Positions 24,936 to 32,922 are shown, counted from the first letter of the stretch. The stretch: 42,636 bases of DNA from Methylibium sp. (GCF_013817345.1 NZ_JACDCW010000025.1:1-42636); one strand, 5' to 3'. Notes: generated by a model from the sequence alone, not told the origin. Numbers and translations: made by a program.

Positions 24936-25380
24936 TCGACAACGGTGCGCGGTCGCGCCGGACCTCGGAGGCGCGGCTGCACGGCCACGTTACGGGTCGC
25001 GGGAGCTTAACTATCGCGAGGGCTGCCGCGTTCAGCGTCGCGGGCGAGGCCTCATACGAAACTGCGTTCATACGCATCGAATTGAAGCCGTTGAAGAGGC
25101 GTAGCGGGCTTCGGTTCGTGTTCGGAAGGCCGACTGTGGAAGCTCAGCGCGCGAGCGCTGCGCCGGGTCGCTGTGTTGCGTTCATGTCCCCCGGGCTGGG
25201 CTCACGCCCAGCCCTCCTCCTTGACTTCACTCCACACAGCAACCCGTCACAGCGCTCCTGCCACCACCGTAAACGCTCGGTTGTGCAGTCGCTCAAGGCT
25301 GCGACGGTCGCCCGATGCCCTCGGTAGCTGCGCTACAGCACCAGCATTGATGCGTTTGAATGCGGCTTGGTGGCTTGATA
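24936..25380. other. 445-bp gene-free interval between mtnN and soxA
   Basis: Both flanking genes point into this interval. I find no coding sequence with family similarity. Its centre holds three nested or adjacent palindromes (25145-25160, 25164-25246, 25193-25214), annotated separately. No clear T-run follows them, so ordinary termination does not explain the whole stretch. It may be a dispersed repeat, a remnant of a mobile element or a structured RNA. Confidence 0.6.
25145..25246. repeat. Nested palindromes, possible structured RNA or repeat unit
   Basis: CAGCGC (25145-25150) pairs with GCGCTG (25155-25160) around GCGA. CGGGTCGCTGTGT (25164-25176) pairs with ACACAGCAACCCG (25234-25246) except one position, which becomes a G-U pair if the minus strand is RNA. 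Inside it GGGCTGGGC (25193-25201) pairs perfectly with GCCCAGCCC (25206-25214); on the minus strand its loop reads GUGA, a GNRA tetraloop. These hallmarks favour RNA structure, most of them on the minus strand. Confidence 0.55.
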
Positions 25381-26208
25381 TCAGGGCCGCACGCCCGGCG
25401 TCTCGACGGCCACGCCCTCGGCCCGTGCGTTGAGGTGGAGCTCCAGATCGATCAGCTCCTGCGCTCCGAATTCATAGGGCTGCGCCCGCACGCCGCTCAT
25501 GCAGTTGCGCAGCCGGCGCTGCAGCGAGCCGAGCGCCTGCCATTCGAGCCGGTAGACGGGGTAGCCGCTGGTATCGGCCGGCGGGATCGTGCTGCCGCCC
25601 AGGCGCCGGCCCGCGTTGGCGTCGTGACATTGCGCGCAGGACAGGTCGAGCTGGCCGATGCGCTGCTCGAACAGCTTGCGGCCACGTTCGCGTGCGGCGG
25701 CGAGCCGGGGATCGTCGGGCGGCGCGATCGGCATGCCACGCGACTGGTGCGCGACATAGGCTTCCAGGCTGAGCGAGCGTTGGCTTTCGGGCGGCCAGGG
25801 CTCGTCTATCTGGCGGTCCTGACGGCAGGACTCGATGCGCTGGCGCAGGTCGATCGCGCCGCGCCGGGCGGCATCGAAGGCCGGCAAGCGTGCCGCCACG
25901 CCGCGCATCGACTGTTCGGCCGCCCCGTGGCAGCTTGCACAGGAGCGCTCGCTAGCGCCGGCCGGGCGGCGCCACAGCGCCTCGCCATCGGCCACCCACA
26001 GCATGCCGGGGTTGGCCATGTCGTCGCGCTGCATGGCCTGCAGTTCGGGGCTCATGAAAGCGCTGCCCGGACGCGGGGCGACGGTGGCGGCAGGCGGGCT
26101 GTCATCGAACTGGCCGGCGTTTCCGAGATCCCGCTCGGCCGCGGCCATTGCGCCGAGCGCGGCCAGTGCGATGGCCAGCACCGCCCCGAGTGCAGCCTGC
26201 CGCTTCAC
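25381..26208 (-). CDS. soxA: SoxA, dihaem cytochrome c of the thiosulfate pathway
   Basis: SoxA with SoxX forms the cytochrome that couples thiosulfate (or another sulfur species) to the SoxY cysteine in the periplasm. This 275-residue precursor has a signal peptide (ALGAVLAIALAALGAMAAA) and two haem sites, CASCH at 90-94 and CAQCH at 191-195. Cys128 (IESCR) is the expected ligand of the first haem, and Cys236 in NCMSGVRA is the modified active-site ligand. It is therefore the dihaem form with all key residues. The start overlaps the soxZ stop by 4 bp. It is the last gene of the cluster; no soxB follows. Confidence 0.94.
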   Translation of the reverse strand: MKRQAALGAVLAIALAALGAMAAAERDLGNAGQFDDSPPAATVAPRPGSAFMSPELQAMQRDDMANPGMLWVADGEALWRRPAGASERSCASCHGAAEQSMRGVAARLPAFDAARRGAIDLRQRIESCRQDRQIDEPWPPESQRSLSLEAYVAHQSRGMPIAPPDDPRLAAARERGRKLFEQRIGQLDLSCAQCHDANAGRRLGGSTIPPADTSGYPVYRLEWQALGSLQRRLRNCMSGVRAQPYEFGAQELIDLELHLNARAEGVAVETPGVRP

Positions 26209-26525
26209 GTCACCGCGATCTCCGCGGTCTCCGTCTGCGCGAAGCCGTTGTCGCCTTCCCAGGTGAAACGGAGCGTGCCGCTCTCGACGGCCACCGTGGT
26301 GAAGACGAGGTAGGGGTTGGCCGAGATGGCCGGGAACAGTTCCGCTTCGAACACCACCTCATCGCCGTAATGGCAGACGAAGCGCCGCAAGATGTCGCGC
26401 GGCAGCCGACGGCCCTCGGAATCGCTTCGGTGACCGGTCTCCATTGGGTGCGCGATCAACGTGCGGATCTCGATGATCTCGCCGCGCTTCGCGGCCTTGG
26501 GTACGGTGATCAGGGTACGGGCCAT
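26205..26525 (-). CDS. soxZ: SoxZ, thiosulfate-oxidation carrier subunit
   Basis: This 106-residue partner of SoxY has the SoxZ immunoglobulin-like fold, marked by AKRGEIIEIRTLIAHPMETGHR at the N-terminus, FVCHYGDEVVFEAELFPAISANPYL in the middle, and FTWEGDNG near the end. SoxZ lacks a signal peptide and is exported with SoxY. Length equals the Paracoccus protein. It starts 13 bp after soxY and its stop overlaps soxA (ATGA), so the three are one translational unit. Confidence 0.95.
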   Translation of the reverse strand: MARTLITVPKAAKRGEIIEIRTLIAHPMETGHRSDSEGRRLPRDILRRFVCHYGDEVVFEAELFPAISANPYLVFTTVAVESGTLRFTWEGDNGFAQTETAEIAVT

Positions 26526-26538
26526 CGCGGGCGACTCC

Positions 26539-27000
26539 TTACTCGATGCATGCGGCCAGCGTCACCAGCACATCGACGCGGTGCGACCAGACCGAGCCGT
26601 CGCTCATCTGCGCCAGCGCCACCAACTGCTGCGAGGTCGCCAGGCGGATGCGCGTCGAGACCTCGGCGCGGCCGGCCCGCGGCCCCAGCAGAAAGCTCGC
26701 CACCTCGCGCTGCGGATTGCGTTCGTTGAAGAGCGCGATGCGCTGCACGTGGTCGGCGGCGCTCATCGGGCTTTCCACCCGCACCGTCACTGGCACCGCA
26801 TTGCCGTTCTCGACCAGTGGTGCGATCTCGAGCTGCACCCGGCCGGGCTGCACGGTCGCCGCGCCGGCAAACGCGCGGACTGCCGCGTCGAGCTCGGCCT
26901 TGTTCGCCGAAGCCTGCCGCACCCAAATCATCGGTACCAGCGCAAGGCCGGCAGCGAGGAGTCCTCTCCGCTGGGCAAGGTGGGTTCGCGCGCGTTTCAT
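26539..27000 (-). CDS. soxY: SoxY-type carrier protein with atypical C-terminus
   Basis: SoxY carries sulfur intermediates on a C-terminal cysteine. This 153-residue precursor has a twin-arginine-like signal (LAQRRGLLAAGLALVPMIWVRQASA) and the SoxY domain (VQLEIAPLVENGNAVPVTVRVESPM, IALFNERNPQREVASFLLGPRAGRAEVSTRIRLA). The carrier Cys is Cys151, but the terminus reads TLAACIE instead of the usual GGCGG swinging arm. ATG at 27000 supplies the signal peptide. It is separated from soxX by 138 bp filled by a small ORF and a palindrome. The SoxY fold is secure; its exact sulfur chemistry is not. Confidence 0.9.
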   Translation of the reverse strand: MKRARTHLAQRRGLLAAGLALVPMIWVRQASANKAELDAAVRAFAGAATVQPGRVQLEIAPLVENGNAVPVTVRVESPMSAADHVQRIALFNERNPQREVASFLLGPRAGRAEVSTRIRLATSQQLVALAQMSDGSVWSHRVDVLVTLAACIE

Positions 27001-27010
27001 CGGCGTTGCC

Positions 27011-27142
27011 TCACCCCCGTTGGGCGTCCCGAAAAGCACCGACCCATCCGGGAGGGGTCGCCGACGCAGTGAATAAGCATTCCTGAACGGAGTCGGCGAC
27101 CCCGCTTCCGGCTGCAAGAAGGAGCCGACGCTTCATCGTCAT
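27011..27142 (-). CDS. Candidate 43-residue small ORF between soxX and soxY
   Basis: The ATG at 27142 overlaps the soxX stop as ATGA, and its own stop lies 10 bp before the soxY start, so it exactly fills the gap. The peptide begins MTMKRRLLLAAGSG, like the start of a signal peptide, then runs without a recognisable domain through CLFTASATPPGW. Most of its middle is encoded by the palindrome at 27048-27111. It may be a true coupling peptide, or a frame created when a repeat inserted. I cannot assign a function. Confidence 0.45.
   Translation of the reverse strand: MTMKRRLLLAAGSGVADSVQECLFTASATPPGWVGAFRDAQRG
27048..27111. repeat. Palindromic repeat unit inside the sox cluster
   Basis: GGGGTCGCCGAC (27054-27065) and GTCGGCGACCCC (27092-27103) form a perfect 12-bp stem, with imperfect pairing continuing outward (CCGG at both ends). 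The 26-base loop is AT-rich compared with the arms. The form is that of a dispersed REP-like palindrome; only one copy is in this window. Confidence 0.6.
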
Positions 27143-27621
27143 CGACGCAAGGTCAGCAGGAAGGCCACCACGTCCTCGATCTGCTGCGCATCGAGCAGCG
27201 GCCGGCCTTGCCAGGCCGCGCCGACGCGCGCAAGGCCCTCGCTGCGGTGATATGCCGGCATCAGCGAATCCGGGTCGAGCCGCCGCGAATCGACCAGCCG
27301 CAGCCGCAGCTGGCCGGCGGAAAGCCGTGAGCCGGCGCCGTCGAGGGGGGGAGCCAGCGTGCCCTGGAAGGCTTCTTCCGGGAAGGGGCCGCTGTGGCAG
27401 AGCAGGCACAGCCCGGTGCGGCGGTCGGTGACGATGGCCCGGCCGCGCGCCGCGTTGCCCGGTTGCGCGGTCAGTGGCCGAGTGATGGCATCGCCGACCA
27501 CCGCATACGGCTGCACCGCCGCGCGGGCTGCTGCCGGCGCCGCCATGCCGGGCAAGGACAGCGCCGCCTGCGCCGCCACGGCGAACGCCGCGCCGGCCGC
27601 CCTGGCGCGCATCGTCTTCAT
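27139..27621 (-). CDS. soxX: SoxX, monohaem cytochrome c of the thiosulfate pathway
   Basis: SoxX accepts the electrons released when SoxA links a sulfur species to SoxY. This 160-residue precursor has a signal peptide (AAFAVAAQAALSLPGMAAPA) and one haem site CLLCH (72-76) in the family block GRAIVTDRRTGLCLLCHSGPFP. The probable axial Met is in LDPDSLMPAYHR, and a C-terminal helix (QIEDVVAFLLTLR) closes the domain. ATG at 27621 is used; another ATG lies 9 bp inside. It starts 24 bp after iorB, so the sox genes are probably transcribed with iorAB. Confidence 0.93.
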   Translation of the reverse strand: MKTMRARAAGAAFAVAAQAALSLPGMAAPAAARAAVQPYAVVGDAITRPLTAQPGNAARGRAIVTDRRTGLCLLCHSGPFPEEAFQGTLAPPLDGAGSRLSAGQLRLRLVDSRRLDPDSLMPAYHRSEGLARVGAAWQGRPLLDAQQIEDVVAFLLTLRR

Positions 27622-27645
27622 CGACCCTGCCGCAAGCACCCGCTC

Positions 27646-29940
27646 TCACGCCTTCTTCAGGCTGTGCTTGCTCAGCGGCAGCTCGCGGATGCGCTTGCCG
27701 GTCGCCGCGAAAATGGCGTTGAGCACGGCCGGCGCCGCCACCGCGATGGTCGGCTCACCGACGCCGCCCCAGAAGCCCCCGGAAGGCAGCAGCACCGTCT
27801 CAACCTTGGGCATGGTGTCCATGCGCATCACCGGATAGGTGTCGAAGTTGCGCTGCTGGATGCGGCCGTTCTCGAGCGTGCACTCGCCGTACAGCGCGGC
27901 CGACAGGCCATAGACGAAGGAGCCCTCGACCTGGGCTTCGATCTGCTGCGGATTGACCGCGTGGCCGGGGTCGGTGGCAGCGACGATGCGGTGGATCTTC
28001 AAGTCGCCCTCGTCGCTCACCGACACCTCGGCGCAGGCGGCCACGTAGCTGCCGAAACCCATCGTCTGTGCCAGGCCGCGGAACACGCGCTGGCCGTCGA
28101 TGTCGGCCGGCGGGGTGTCCCATTTCACTCGCTCGACCACGGCCTCGAGCACCGCCCTGTGCTTGGGATGCTCGGCCATCAGGCTGCGGCGCAGCGCGAG
28201 CGGGTCCTGCTTCGTCGCATGCGCCACCTCGTCGAGGAAGCACTCCAGGTAGATGGTGTTCTGGTTGAGGTTCACGCCGCGCCAGAAGCCCGGCGGCACC
28301 GGCGGGTTGCGCATCGCATGGTCGACGAGCAGATTCGGTACGCTGTAGCCGATGGAGGCCTCGGGGCCGGGCGGGTTCAGGCCCTGGAAGACCACCGGGT
28401 CCTTGCCGTCCTTGATCATCTGCGGGAACACCGCCGCAACGATGGACTGGCCCGAGATGCGCATGTGCAGCGCCTGCAGTTTGCCCTCGTCGTCGAGCCC
28501 GGCAGTGAGCTTGCATTGCGTGATCGGGTGGTAGCGGCCGTGGATCATGTCCTCTTCGCGCGACCAGATCAGCTTGACCGGCGTGCCCGGCATCTCCTTG
28601 GCGATGGCCACCGCCTGGCGAACCCAGTCGTGCACGGCGCCGCGCCGGCCGAAGCCGCCGCCCAGGTGCAGCTTGTAGACCTCGCACTGCGCCGGCGGCA
28701 GGCCGGCCGCTTCCGCCGTGGCCGCGAGTGCCGCCTCGCCGTTCTGCGTCGGCGTCCAGACCTCGCAGCGCGCCGGCTCGCCGCCCGCGGCCGGCGTGAA
28801 CTTCGCCGTCGCATTCATGGTCTCCATGGTCGCGTGGTTCTGGTACGGGTAGGAATACACCGCCTCGATGCGCTTCGCCGACTTGTCCAGCGCCTGCTTC
28901 ACGTCGCCGTTGCGGTTGCCGACGATGGCCTCGGGAGCGTCCAGCCCGGCCGCCAGCATCTCGGCAATGCCGGCGCTCGACAGCGTGGCGTTCGGGCCTT
29001 CGTCCCAGACGATGTCGAGCGCATCGAGCGCGGTCTTGGCGCGCCACCAGGTGTCGGCCACCACTGCGACCGCGCTGTCGCCGACCTTCACCACCTTCTT
29101 GACGCCCGGCCGCCGCAGCACCGCGCTGTCGTCGTAGCTCTTCAGCTTGCCGCCGAACACCGGGCAGTCGCTGATCGCTGCGTTGAGCAGGCCGGGCAGC
29201 TTCAGGTCGGTGCCGTAGACCTGGGCGCCGGTGAGCTTTTCGACCGTGTCGAGCCGCTTGAAGGGCTTGCCGACGATGCGCCAGTCCTTCGGGTCCTTCA
29301 GCGTAACGTCCGCAGGTGGCGCCAGCTTGGCCGCTGCCGCCGAAACCTTGCCGTAGGTCGTGGTGCGGCCCGAAGGCGCATGGGTGATCACGCTGGCCGC
29401 GGCGCGGCATTCACCGGCCGGCACCCCCCATTCGTCGGAGGCTGCCTGCACGAGCATCGTGCGGGCCATCGCACCGCCCTTGCGCACGTACTCGTGCGAC
29501 TCGCGGATGCCGCGGCTGCCGCCGGTCGAGAAGTTGCCCCAGACGCGTGAGCGCGCCAGGTTCTGGCCCGGGGTCGGGTACTCGGTGCTCACCCGGGCCC
29601 AGTCGCACTCCAGCTCTTCGGCGACCAGTTGCGCCAGACCGGTCAGCGAGCCCTGTCCCATCTCGGAGCGGGCGATGCGGATGACGACGCTGTCGTCGGG
29701 GTGCACGACGACCCACGCGTTGATCTCGGGTGCCGCAGCACTTCCCTGCGCCGCGGCGCTGCCGATGAAGGGAATGTGGAATCCGACGACGAGGCTGCCG
29801 GCCGCGGCTGCCGAGCCGCCAAGGAAGCTGCGGCGCGACAGCGCGGTGCCGCGCCGGGCGCTGTGCCGGGCTCCGTCCTCGGCGTCATGTGCCGGCCCGT
29901 GCGGCAGCGACCCGCCCCGGGTGCGCCCATGCGCGCTCAT
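27646..29940 (-). CDS. Molybdenum hydroxylase large subunit (IorB-like)
   Basis: This 764-residue xanthine-oxidase-family subunit resembles isoquinoline 1-oxidoreductase IorB and periplasmic aldehyde dehydrogenases. A twin-arginine signal (SRRSFL at 35-40, then a hydrophobic stretch to SAAAQG) shows export of the folded cofactor-loaded enzyme. Moco-binding motifs include [43 protein letters not shown], and the catalytic Glu in [23 protein letters not shown] at 29940 overlaps the iorA stop (ATGA). It needs molybdenum cofactor, and modABC lies 5 kb away. The substrate (N-heterocycle or aldehyde) cannot be read from sequence. Confidence 0.93.
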   Translation of the reverse strand: MSAHGRTRGGSLPHGPAHDAEDGARHSARRGTALSRRSFLGGSAAAAGSLVVGFHIPFIGSAAAQGSAAAPEINAWVVVHPDDSVVIRIARSEMGQGSLTGLAQLVAEELECDWARVSTEYPTPGQNLARSRVWGNFSTGGSRGIRESHEYVRKGGAMARTMLVQAASDEWGVPAGECRAAASVITHAPSGRTTTYGKVSAAAAKLAPPADVTLKDPKDWRIVGKPFKRLDTVEKLTGAQVYGTDLKLPGLLNAAISDCPVFGGKLKSYDDSAVLRRPGVKKVVKVGDSAVAVVADTWWRAKTALDALDIVWDEGPNATLSSAGIAEMLAAGLDAPEAIVGNRNGDVKQALDKSAKRIEAVYSYPYQNHATMETMNATAKFTPAAGGEPARCEVWTPTQNGEAALAATAEAAGLPPAQCEVYKLHLGGGFGRRGAVHDWVRQAVAIAKEMPGTPVKLIWSREEDMIHGRYHPITQCKLTAGLDDEGKLQALHMRISGQSIVAAVFPQMIKDGKDPVVFQGLNPPGPEASIGYSVPNLLVDHAMRNPPVPPGFWRGVNLNQNTIYLECFLDEVAHATKQDPLALRRSLMAEHPKHRAVLEAVVERVKWDTPPADIDGQRVFRGLAQTMGFGSYVAACAEVSVSDEGDLKIHRIVAATDPGHAVNPQQIEAQVEGSFVYGLSAALYGECTLENGRIQQRNFDTYPVMRMDTMPKVETVLLPSGGFWGGVGEPTIAVAAPAVLNAIFAATGKRIRELPLSKHSLKKA

Positions 29941-30437
29941 GCCGCGCCCCCACCCAGCAGCGGGCTGTTCAGCGCGGAGCGCTTTGGCCCGCCCTCGGCG
30001 ACCAGCTTGATCGCCGCGCGCACGCGGTTGTAGGTGCCGCAGCGGCAGATGTTGGTCATGGCCGCGTCGATGTCGGCATCGGTCGGCTTGGGTTTTTCGG
30101 CCAGCAGGGCGGTGGCGGCCATGATCATGCCGGCCTGGCAGTAGCCGCACTGCGGCACATCGAGCGCGGCCCAGGCTTGCTGCACCGGGTGCGAGCCGTC
30201 TTTCGACAGCCCCTCGATCGTGACAATCTTCTGCTGTGCGGTGAGGGTCGCGGCCGGCATCACGCAAGAGCGCATGGGCGCGCCGTCGATGTGCACCGTG
30301 CAGGCGCCGCACTGCGCGATGCCGCATTCGTACTTGCTGCCGGTCAGGCCGAGCTGTTCACGCAGCACCCACAGCAGGGGAGTGTCTTCCTCGGCTTCGT
30401 ACTCGCGCACGCTGCCATTGACGTGTAGCTGGGCCAT
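29937..30437 (-). CDS. (2Fe-2S) subunit of molybdenum hydroxylase (IorA-like)
   Basis: This 166-residue electron-transfer subunit has two 2Fe-2S clusters. A plant-type cluster uses Cys38, 43, 46 and 58 (CGIAQCGAC ... C), and a second uses Cys97, 100, 131 and 133 (CGYC ... CRC). It has no signal peptide and would be exported by hitch-hiking with the Tat-targeted large subunit. ATG at 30437 has AAGGAG upstream. The C-terminal tail after EGGPKRS is slightly longer than usual. The stop overlaps the large-subunit start. Confidence 0.95.
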   Translation of the reverse strand: MAQLHVNGSVREYEAEEDTPLLWVLREQLGLTGSKYECGIAQCGACTVHIDGAPMRSCVMPAATLTAQQKIVTIEGLSKDGSHPVQQAWAALDVPQCGYCQAGMIMAATALLAEKPKPTDADIDAAMTNICRCGTYNRVRAAIKLVAEGGPKRSALNSPLLGGGAA

Positions 30438-30532
30438 CCTGTGCTCCTTGTGGGAACGGCCGCGGGCTGCTCGCCGCTGGCCGGGTGTTGCGGGTTGCGG
30501 GTTGCGGATGATTCTGTCAGCTGCCGAAGGCC

Positions 30533-31291
30533 TCACAGCCAGCGCGCCAGCCCCGGCAGCAGCACGGCGCCGAGCACCCCGTGCAGGCCCATCGCCAAGC
30601 TGGCATAGGCCCCGGCGCGCGGATGCACCGACCACGCCCGCGCCGTGCCGATGCCGTGCGCGGCCAGGCCGAGCGCGAAGCCGCGCGCGGCCCAGTTGCG
30701 CACGCCCATCGCGTTGAGCAGCGGCGTGACGACCAGCGCGCCGACGATGCCGGTGGTCACCGTGAACACCGCCGCCAGCGTGGCCGAGCCGCCGATGCGC
30801 TCGGCGATGCCCATCGCGATGGGCGCCGTCACCGACTTCGGCAGCAGCGAGGCCATCATCACCGGCGAAGCGCCGAGCATCCAGGCCAGGCCCAGCGCCG
30901 CGACGATCGATGTGCTCGCGCCGAGCAGCAGGGCGGTGAGCAGGGTGCCGGCGCGCTGGCGCAGCTCCGGCCACAGGCGTGCCAGGGGCACCGCCAGCGC
31001 CACGGTCGCGGTGCCGAGCAGGAAGTGCACGAACTGCGCGCCCTCGAAGTAGCGGCGGTAGGGCGTGCCGGTCGCCCACAGCACCGCGATGATTGCCAGC
31101 ACCGACCACAGCACCGGGTTGGCCAGCGGATGCCGTCCGCTGCGCGCCGACACGTGCTCGGCGATCACATAGGTGCCGAGCGTGAGGGTCAGGCCGAACA
31201 GCGGCGTGGCGGCCAGGTAGACCCACACTTCCGAGAGCGGCTCCAGCGCGCCGGTCAGGCCGAGCGGCAGGGTGAGGCGAGCCTCGCTCAT
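30533..31291 (-). CDS. lrgB: LrgB/CidB-family membrane protein
   Basis: This 252-residue membrane protein has about seven helices and the LrgB signature [20 protein letters not shown] with HGIGTARAW near the C-terminus. In Staphylococcus the LrgAB/CidAB proteins modulate murein hydrolase activity and cell lysis; in other bacteria and plants relatives export glycolate or pyruvate-like metabolites. ATG at 31291 is used, 61 bp after lrgA. Which of the two proposed roles applies here is unknown, but the next gene upstream in the operon is a beta-lactamase, which hints at the cell wall. Confidence 0.92.
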   Translation of the reverse strand: MSEARLTLPLGLTGALEPLSEVWVYLAATPLFGLTLTLGTYVIAEHVSARSGRHPLANPVLWSVLAIIAVLWATGTPYRRYFEGAQFVHFLLGTATVALAVPLARLWPELRQRAGTLLTALLLGASTSIVAALGLAWMLGASPVMMASLLPKSVTAPIAMGIAERIGGSATLAAVFTVTTGIVGALVVTPLLNAMGVRNWAARGFALGLAAHGIGTARAWSVHPRAGAYASLAMGLHGVLGAVLLPGLARWL

Positions 31292-31352
31292 GCGCGCAGC
31301 CGAGGCGCTGCGCGCGGTCGCGAACGCGGGCCATCGAGGCGAAGCGGCATGC

Positions 31353-31739
31353 TCATGGCGGCTGAGGCCCGTCTGGCGCCGACTCATCGCCTTCGTCGCC
31401 GAGCCGATGGCGCAGGAACCACGCCGTGATCGCGATCGCTGCGACCGTGCTGGCGAGCAGCGCGATCACCCATGACAGCCCCTCGCGCGCCAGCGGCTCC
31501 CAGTACAGCATCACCCCGACCGCAGCCGGAATGAAGAAGATCGAGAGATGCGCGAGCAGCCCGTCGGCGGCCTGCGCCAGCGCGGCCCAGACCGGCTTGC
31601 CGCGCCGCTGGCGCAGCAGCAGCACCGCGAGCAGGGCGACCAGCCCCATCACCGGCCCCGGGACCGGTGCGTCGGTGAGTTGCGCGATCGCCTCGCCGAG
31701 AGACTGGAACAGCAGCAGCGTGGCCAGGCCCTGGATCAT
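31353..31739 (-). CDS. lrgA: LrgA/CidA-family holin-like protein
   Basis: This 128-residue membrane protein has four helices (IQGLATLLLFQSLGEAIAQ; VMGLVALLAVLLL; LSIFFIPAAVGVMLYW; WVIALLASTVAAIAITAWF) with the conserved PVPGPVMGL and HLSIFFIPAAVGVM motifs. It is the usual partner of LrgB. Its ATG at 31739 overlaps the stop of the preceding beta-lactamase gene (ATGA), so the two are translationally coupled. Confidence 0.92.
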   Translation of the reverse strand: MIQGLATLLLFQSLGEAIAQLTDAPVPGPVMGLVALLAVLLLRQRRGKPVWAALAQAADGLLAHLSIFFIPAAVGVMLYWEPLAREGLSWVIALLASTVAAIAITAWFLRHRLGDEGDESAPDGPQPP

Positions 31740-32548
31740 GCTGCCGCCGGGAAGACGCCGAAGTGCTGCAACAGGCGCCGGCCGATGCGCTCTCGCTTGG
31801 GCGCATCCGCAATGCTTTGCATGTCGATGTTGAGCGCGAAGCCGTGCAGCCGGCCGGTCTGCTCCACCCAGCCGACCCACCAGCCGACTTGCGGCTTCGC
31901 ATCGAACAGCCAGCCGCTCTTGGCGTGCAGCACCGCGCCAGCTCTCGTGTCGACGGTGCTGATGTCGCGCACGATGGCCAGGCTGCGCGCGCTGACCGGC
32001 AAGCGGCCCCGTGCCAGGCGCACCAGGAAAGCCGCCTGCTCGACGGCGCTGATGGCGAGCGGCCCGTCGAGCCAGAAGCGATCGACGACCCCGCCCACTT
32101 CGGCATTGCCGTAGCCGAAGCCGGCCACCGCTGCGCGCATGCGGGCCAGCCCGATGCGGCGCGCCAGTTCCTGATAGATCGGCACGCTGGAGGCGGCATA
32201 GGCCGCGCGCAGGTTCAGGTCGCGTTCCCACTGCGGAAAGGGCTGCGGTTGGCCGCCATAGGGCACGACCTCTCGTTCGTCGCGCACTGCGCCGGCTTCG
32301 AGGGCGATCAGGCTGTTGGCGATCTTGAACGTCGAGGCCGGGGCGAACCGCTGCCGCGCGCGCCGGCCGTTGACCAATACCCGCTCCCCGGTGGCGGCGT
32401 CGAGCAGCGCGAAGCAGCCGACCGTTCCTTCCTCGGAGAAAAAGTGGTCGAGCGCCGCCTCCTCGTTCGTCCCGGCGAACGGCGCGCAGCCGGGCAGTGC
32501 CGCTGCAAAGGCACCGCCGAGCAGCGCCCTGCGCGTCGCCGATGCCAC
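31736..32548 (-). CDS. Class D (OXA-type) beta-lactamase homologue
   Basis: This 270-residue serine beta-lactamase-fold protein has every class D landmark: STFK at 72-75 (nucleophile and carbamylation Lys), SSV at 120-122, YGN at 146-148, and KSG at 210-212, with WWVGWVE following. The N-terminus MASATRRALLGGAFAAALPGC is a lipoprotein or twin-arginine-like signal, so it may be anchored. GTG at 32548 is the best start because it gives that signal directly; a longer frame to 32728 precedes it. Being fused by ATGA overlap to lrgA, it may act in wall homeostasis as well as resistance. Hydrolytic spectrum is unknown. Confidence 0.88.
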   Translation of the reverse strand: MASATRRALLGGAFAAALPGCAPFAGTNEEAALDHFFSEEGTVGCFALLDAATGERVLVNGRRARQRFAPASTFKIANSLIALEAGAVRDEREVVPYGGQPQPFPQWERDLNLRAAYAASSVPIYQELARRIGLARMRAAVAGFGYGNAEVGGVVDRFWLDGPLAISAVEQAAFLVRLARGRLPVSARSLAIVRDISTVDTRAGAVLHAKSGWLFDAKPQVGWWVGWVEQTGRLHGFALNIDMQSIADAPKRERIGRRLLQHFGVFPAAA

Positions 32549-32664
32549 CCCGTCAGCCGTCACGCTTTGCGGGCCGGCGGCGTGCTGGCCGGCAGTTGTT
32601 CGGGTGCGGTCATGGGAGGCTCGGGTCGGTGGTCTTGCAGGGTTCAGCGGTCGGCTGGCGAGCG

Positions 32665-32670
32665 AGTATA
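32665..32670 (-). promoter_or_regulatory. Possible -10 element for the blaOXA operon
   Basis: TATACT on the minus strand lies 117 bp upstream of the GTG start, with no good -35 match. If used, it excludes the longer reading frame that begins at 32728. Confidence 0.3.
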
Positions 32671-32764
32671 GGAAGCCGTCGAGCGCGCTCACGCGCGCAA
32701 CGCGCGAGCGCCGGTGTCGCGTTGTCACAGCATGGGCCTAACCGAAGCGCGGTTTTTTTCTAGG

Positions 32765-32784
32765 GGGTCATCTTTTGATGACCC
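32765..32784. promoter_or_regulatory. Perfect 8-bp dyad, probable operator
   Basis: GGGTCATC (32765-32772) and GATGACCC (32777-32784) flank TTTT. The dyad is 138 bp upstream of the efflux operon start in a shared divergent region, where a TetR- or MarR-type repressor commonly binds. No poly-T follows, so a terminator is unlikely. Confidence 0.5.
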
Positions 32785-32922
32785 GATGGTCAGTAAGATC
32801 GGCCCGCTCTAAAACCAAGCGTGTGCGTAGGTCATTCGCCTTTATTCGCACGGGCAGAGAGGCTCGCCGCCACCGCGTGCGGGCGGCCTCTGCCACCGTT
32901 CCACTCAACACACGGGTGTTCC

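Larger units (their letters stand above)
32549..32922. other. Divergent regulatory interval between blaOXA and the RND operon
   Basis: These 374 bp separate the leftward OXA operon from the rightward efflux operon. They hold a possible leftward -10 (TATACT on the minus strand, 32665-32670), a T-rich tract ending near 32760, a perfect palindrome (32765-32784) and a possible rightward TAAGAT near 32794. No regulator gene is adjacent. I see no convincing coding sequence. Confidence 0.5.

Noticed and set aside
24936-25380. Group II intron or complete insertion sequence
   Set aside because: No maturase or transposase frame, no domain V-type sequence and no terminal inverted repeats with target duplication were seen. 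Only palindromes are supported.
24936-25380. A broken soxB following soxA
   Set aside because: Six-frame reading shows no 5'-nucleotidase-like or metallophosphatase motif, so there is no evidence of a decayed soxB.
27394-29550. Long plus-strand open frame opposite iorB and soxX
   Set aside because: Low-complexity Arg/Ala/His composition and complete overlap with firmly identified genes.
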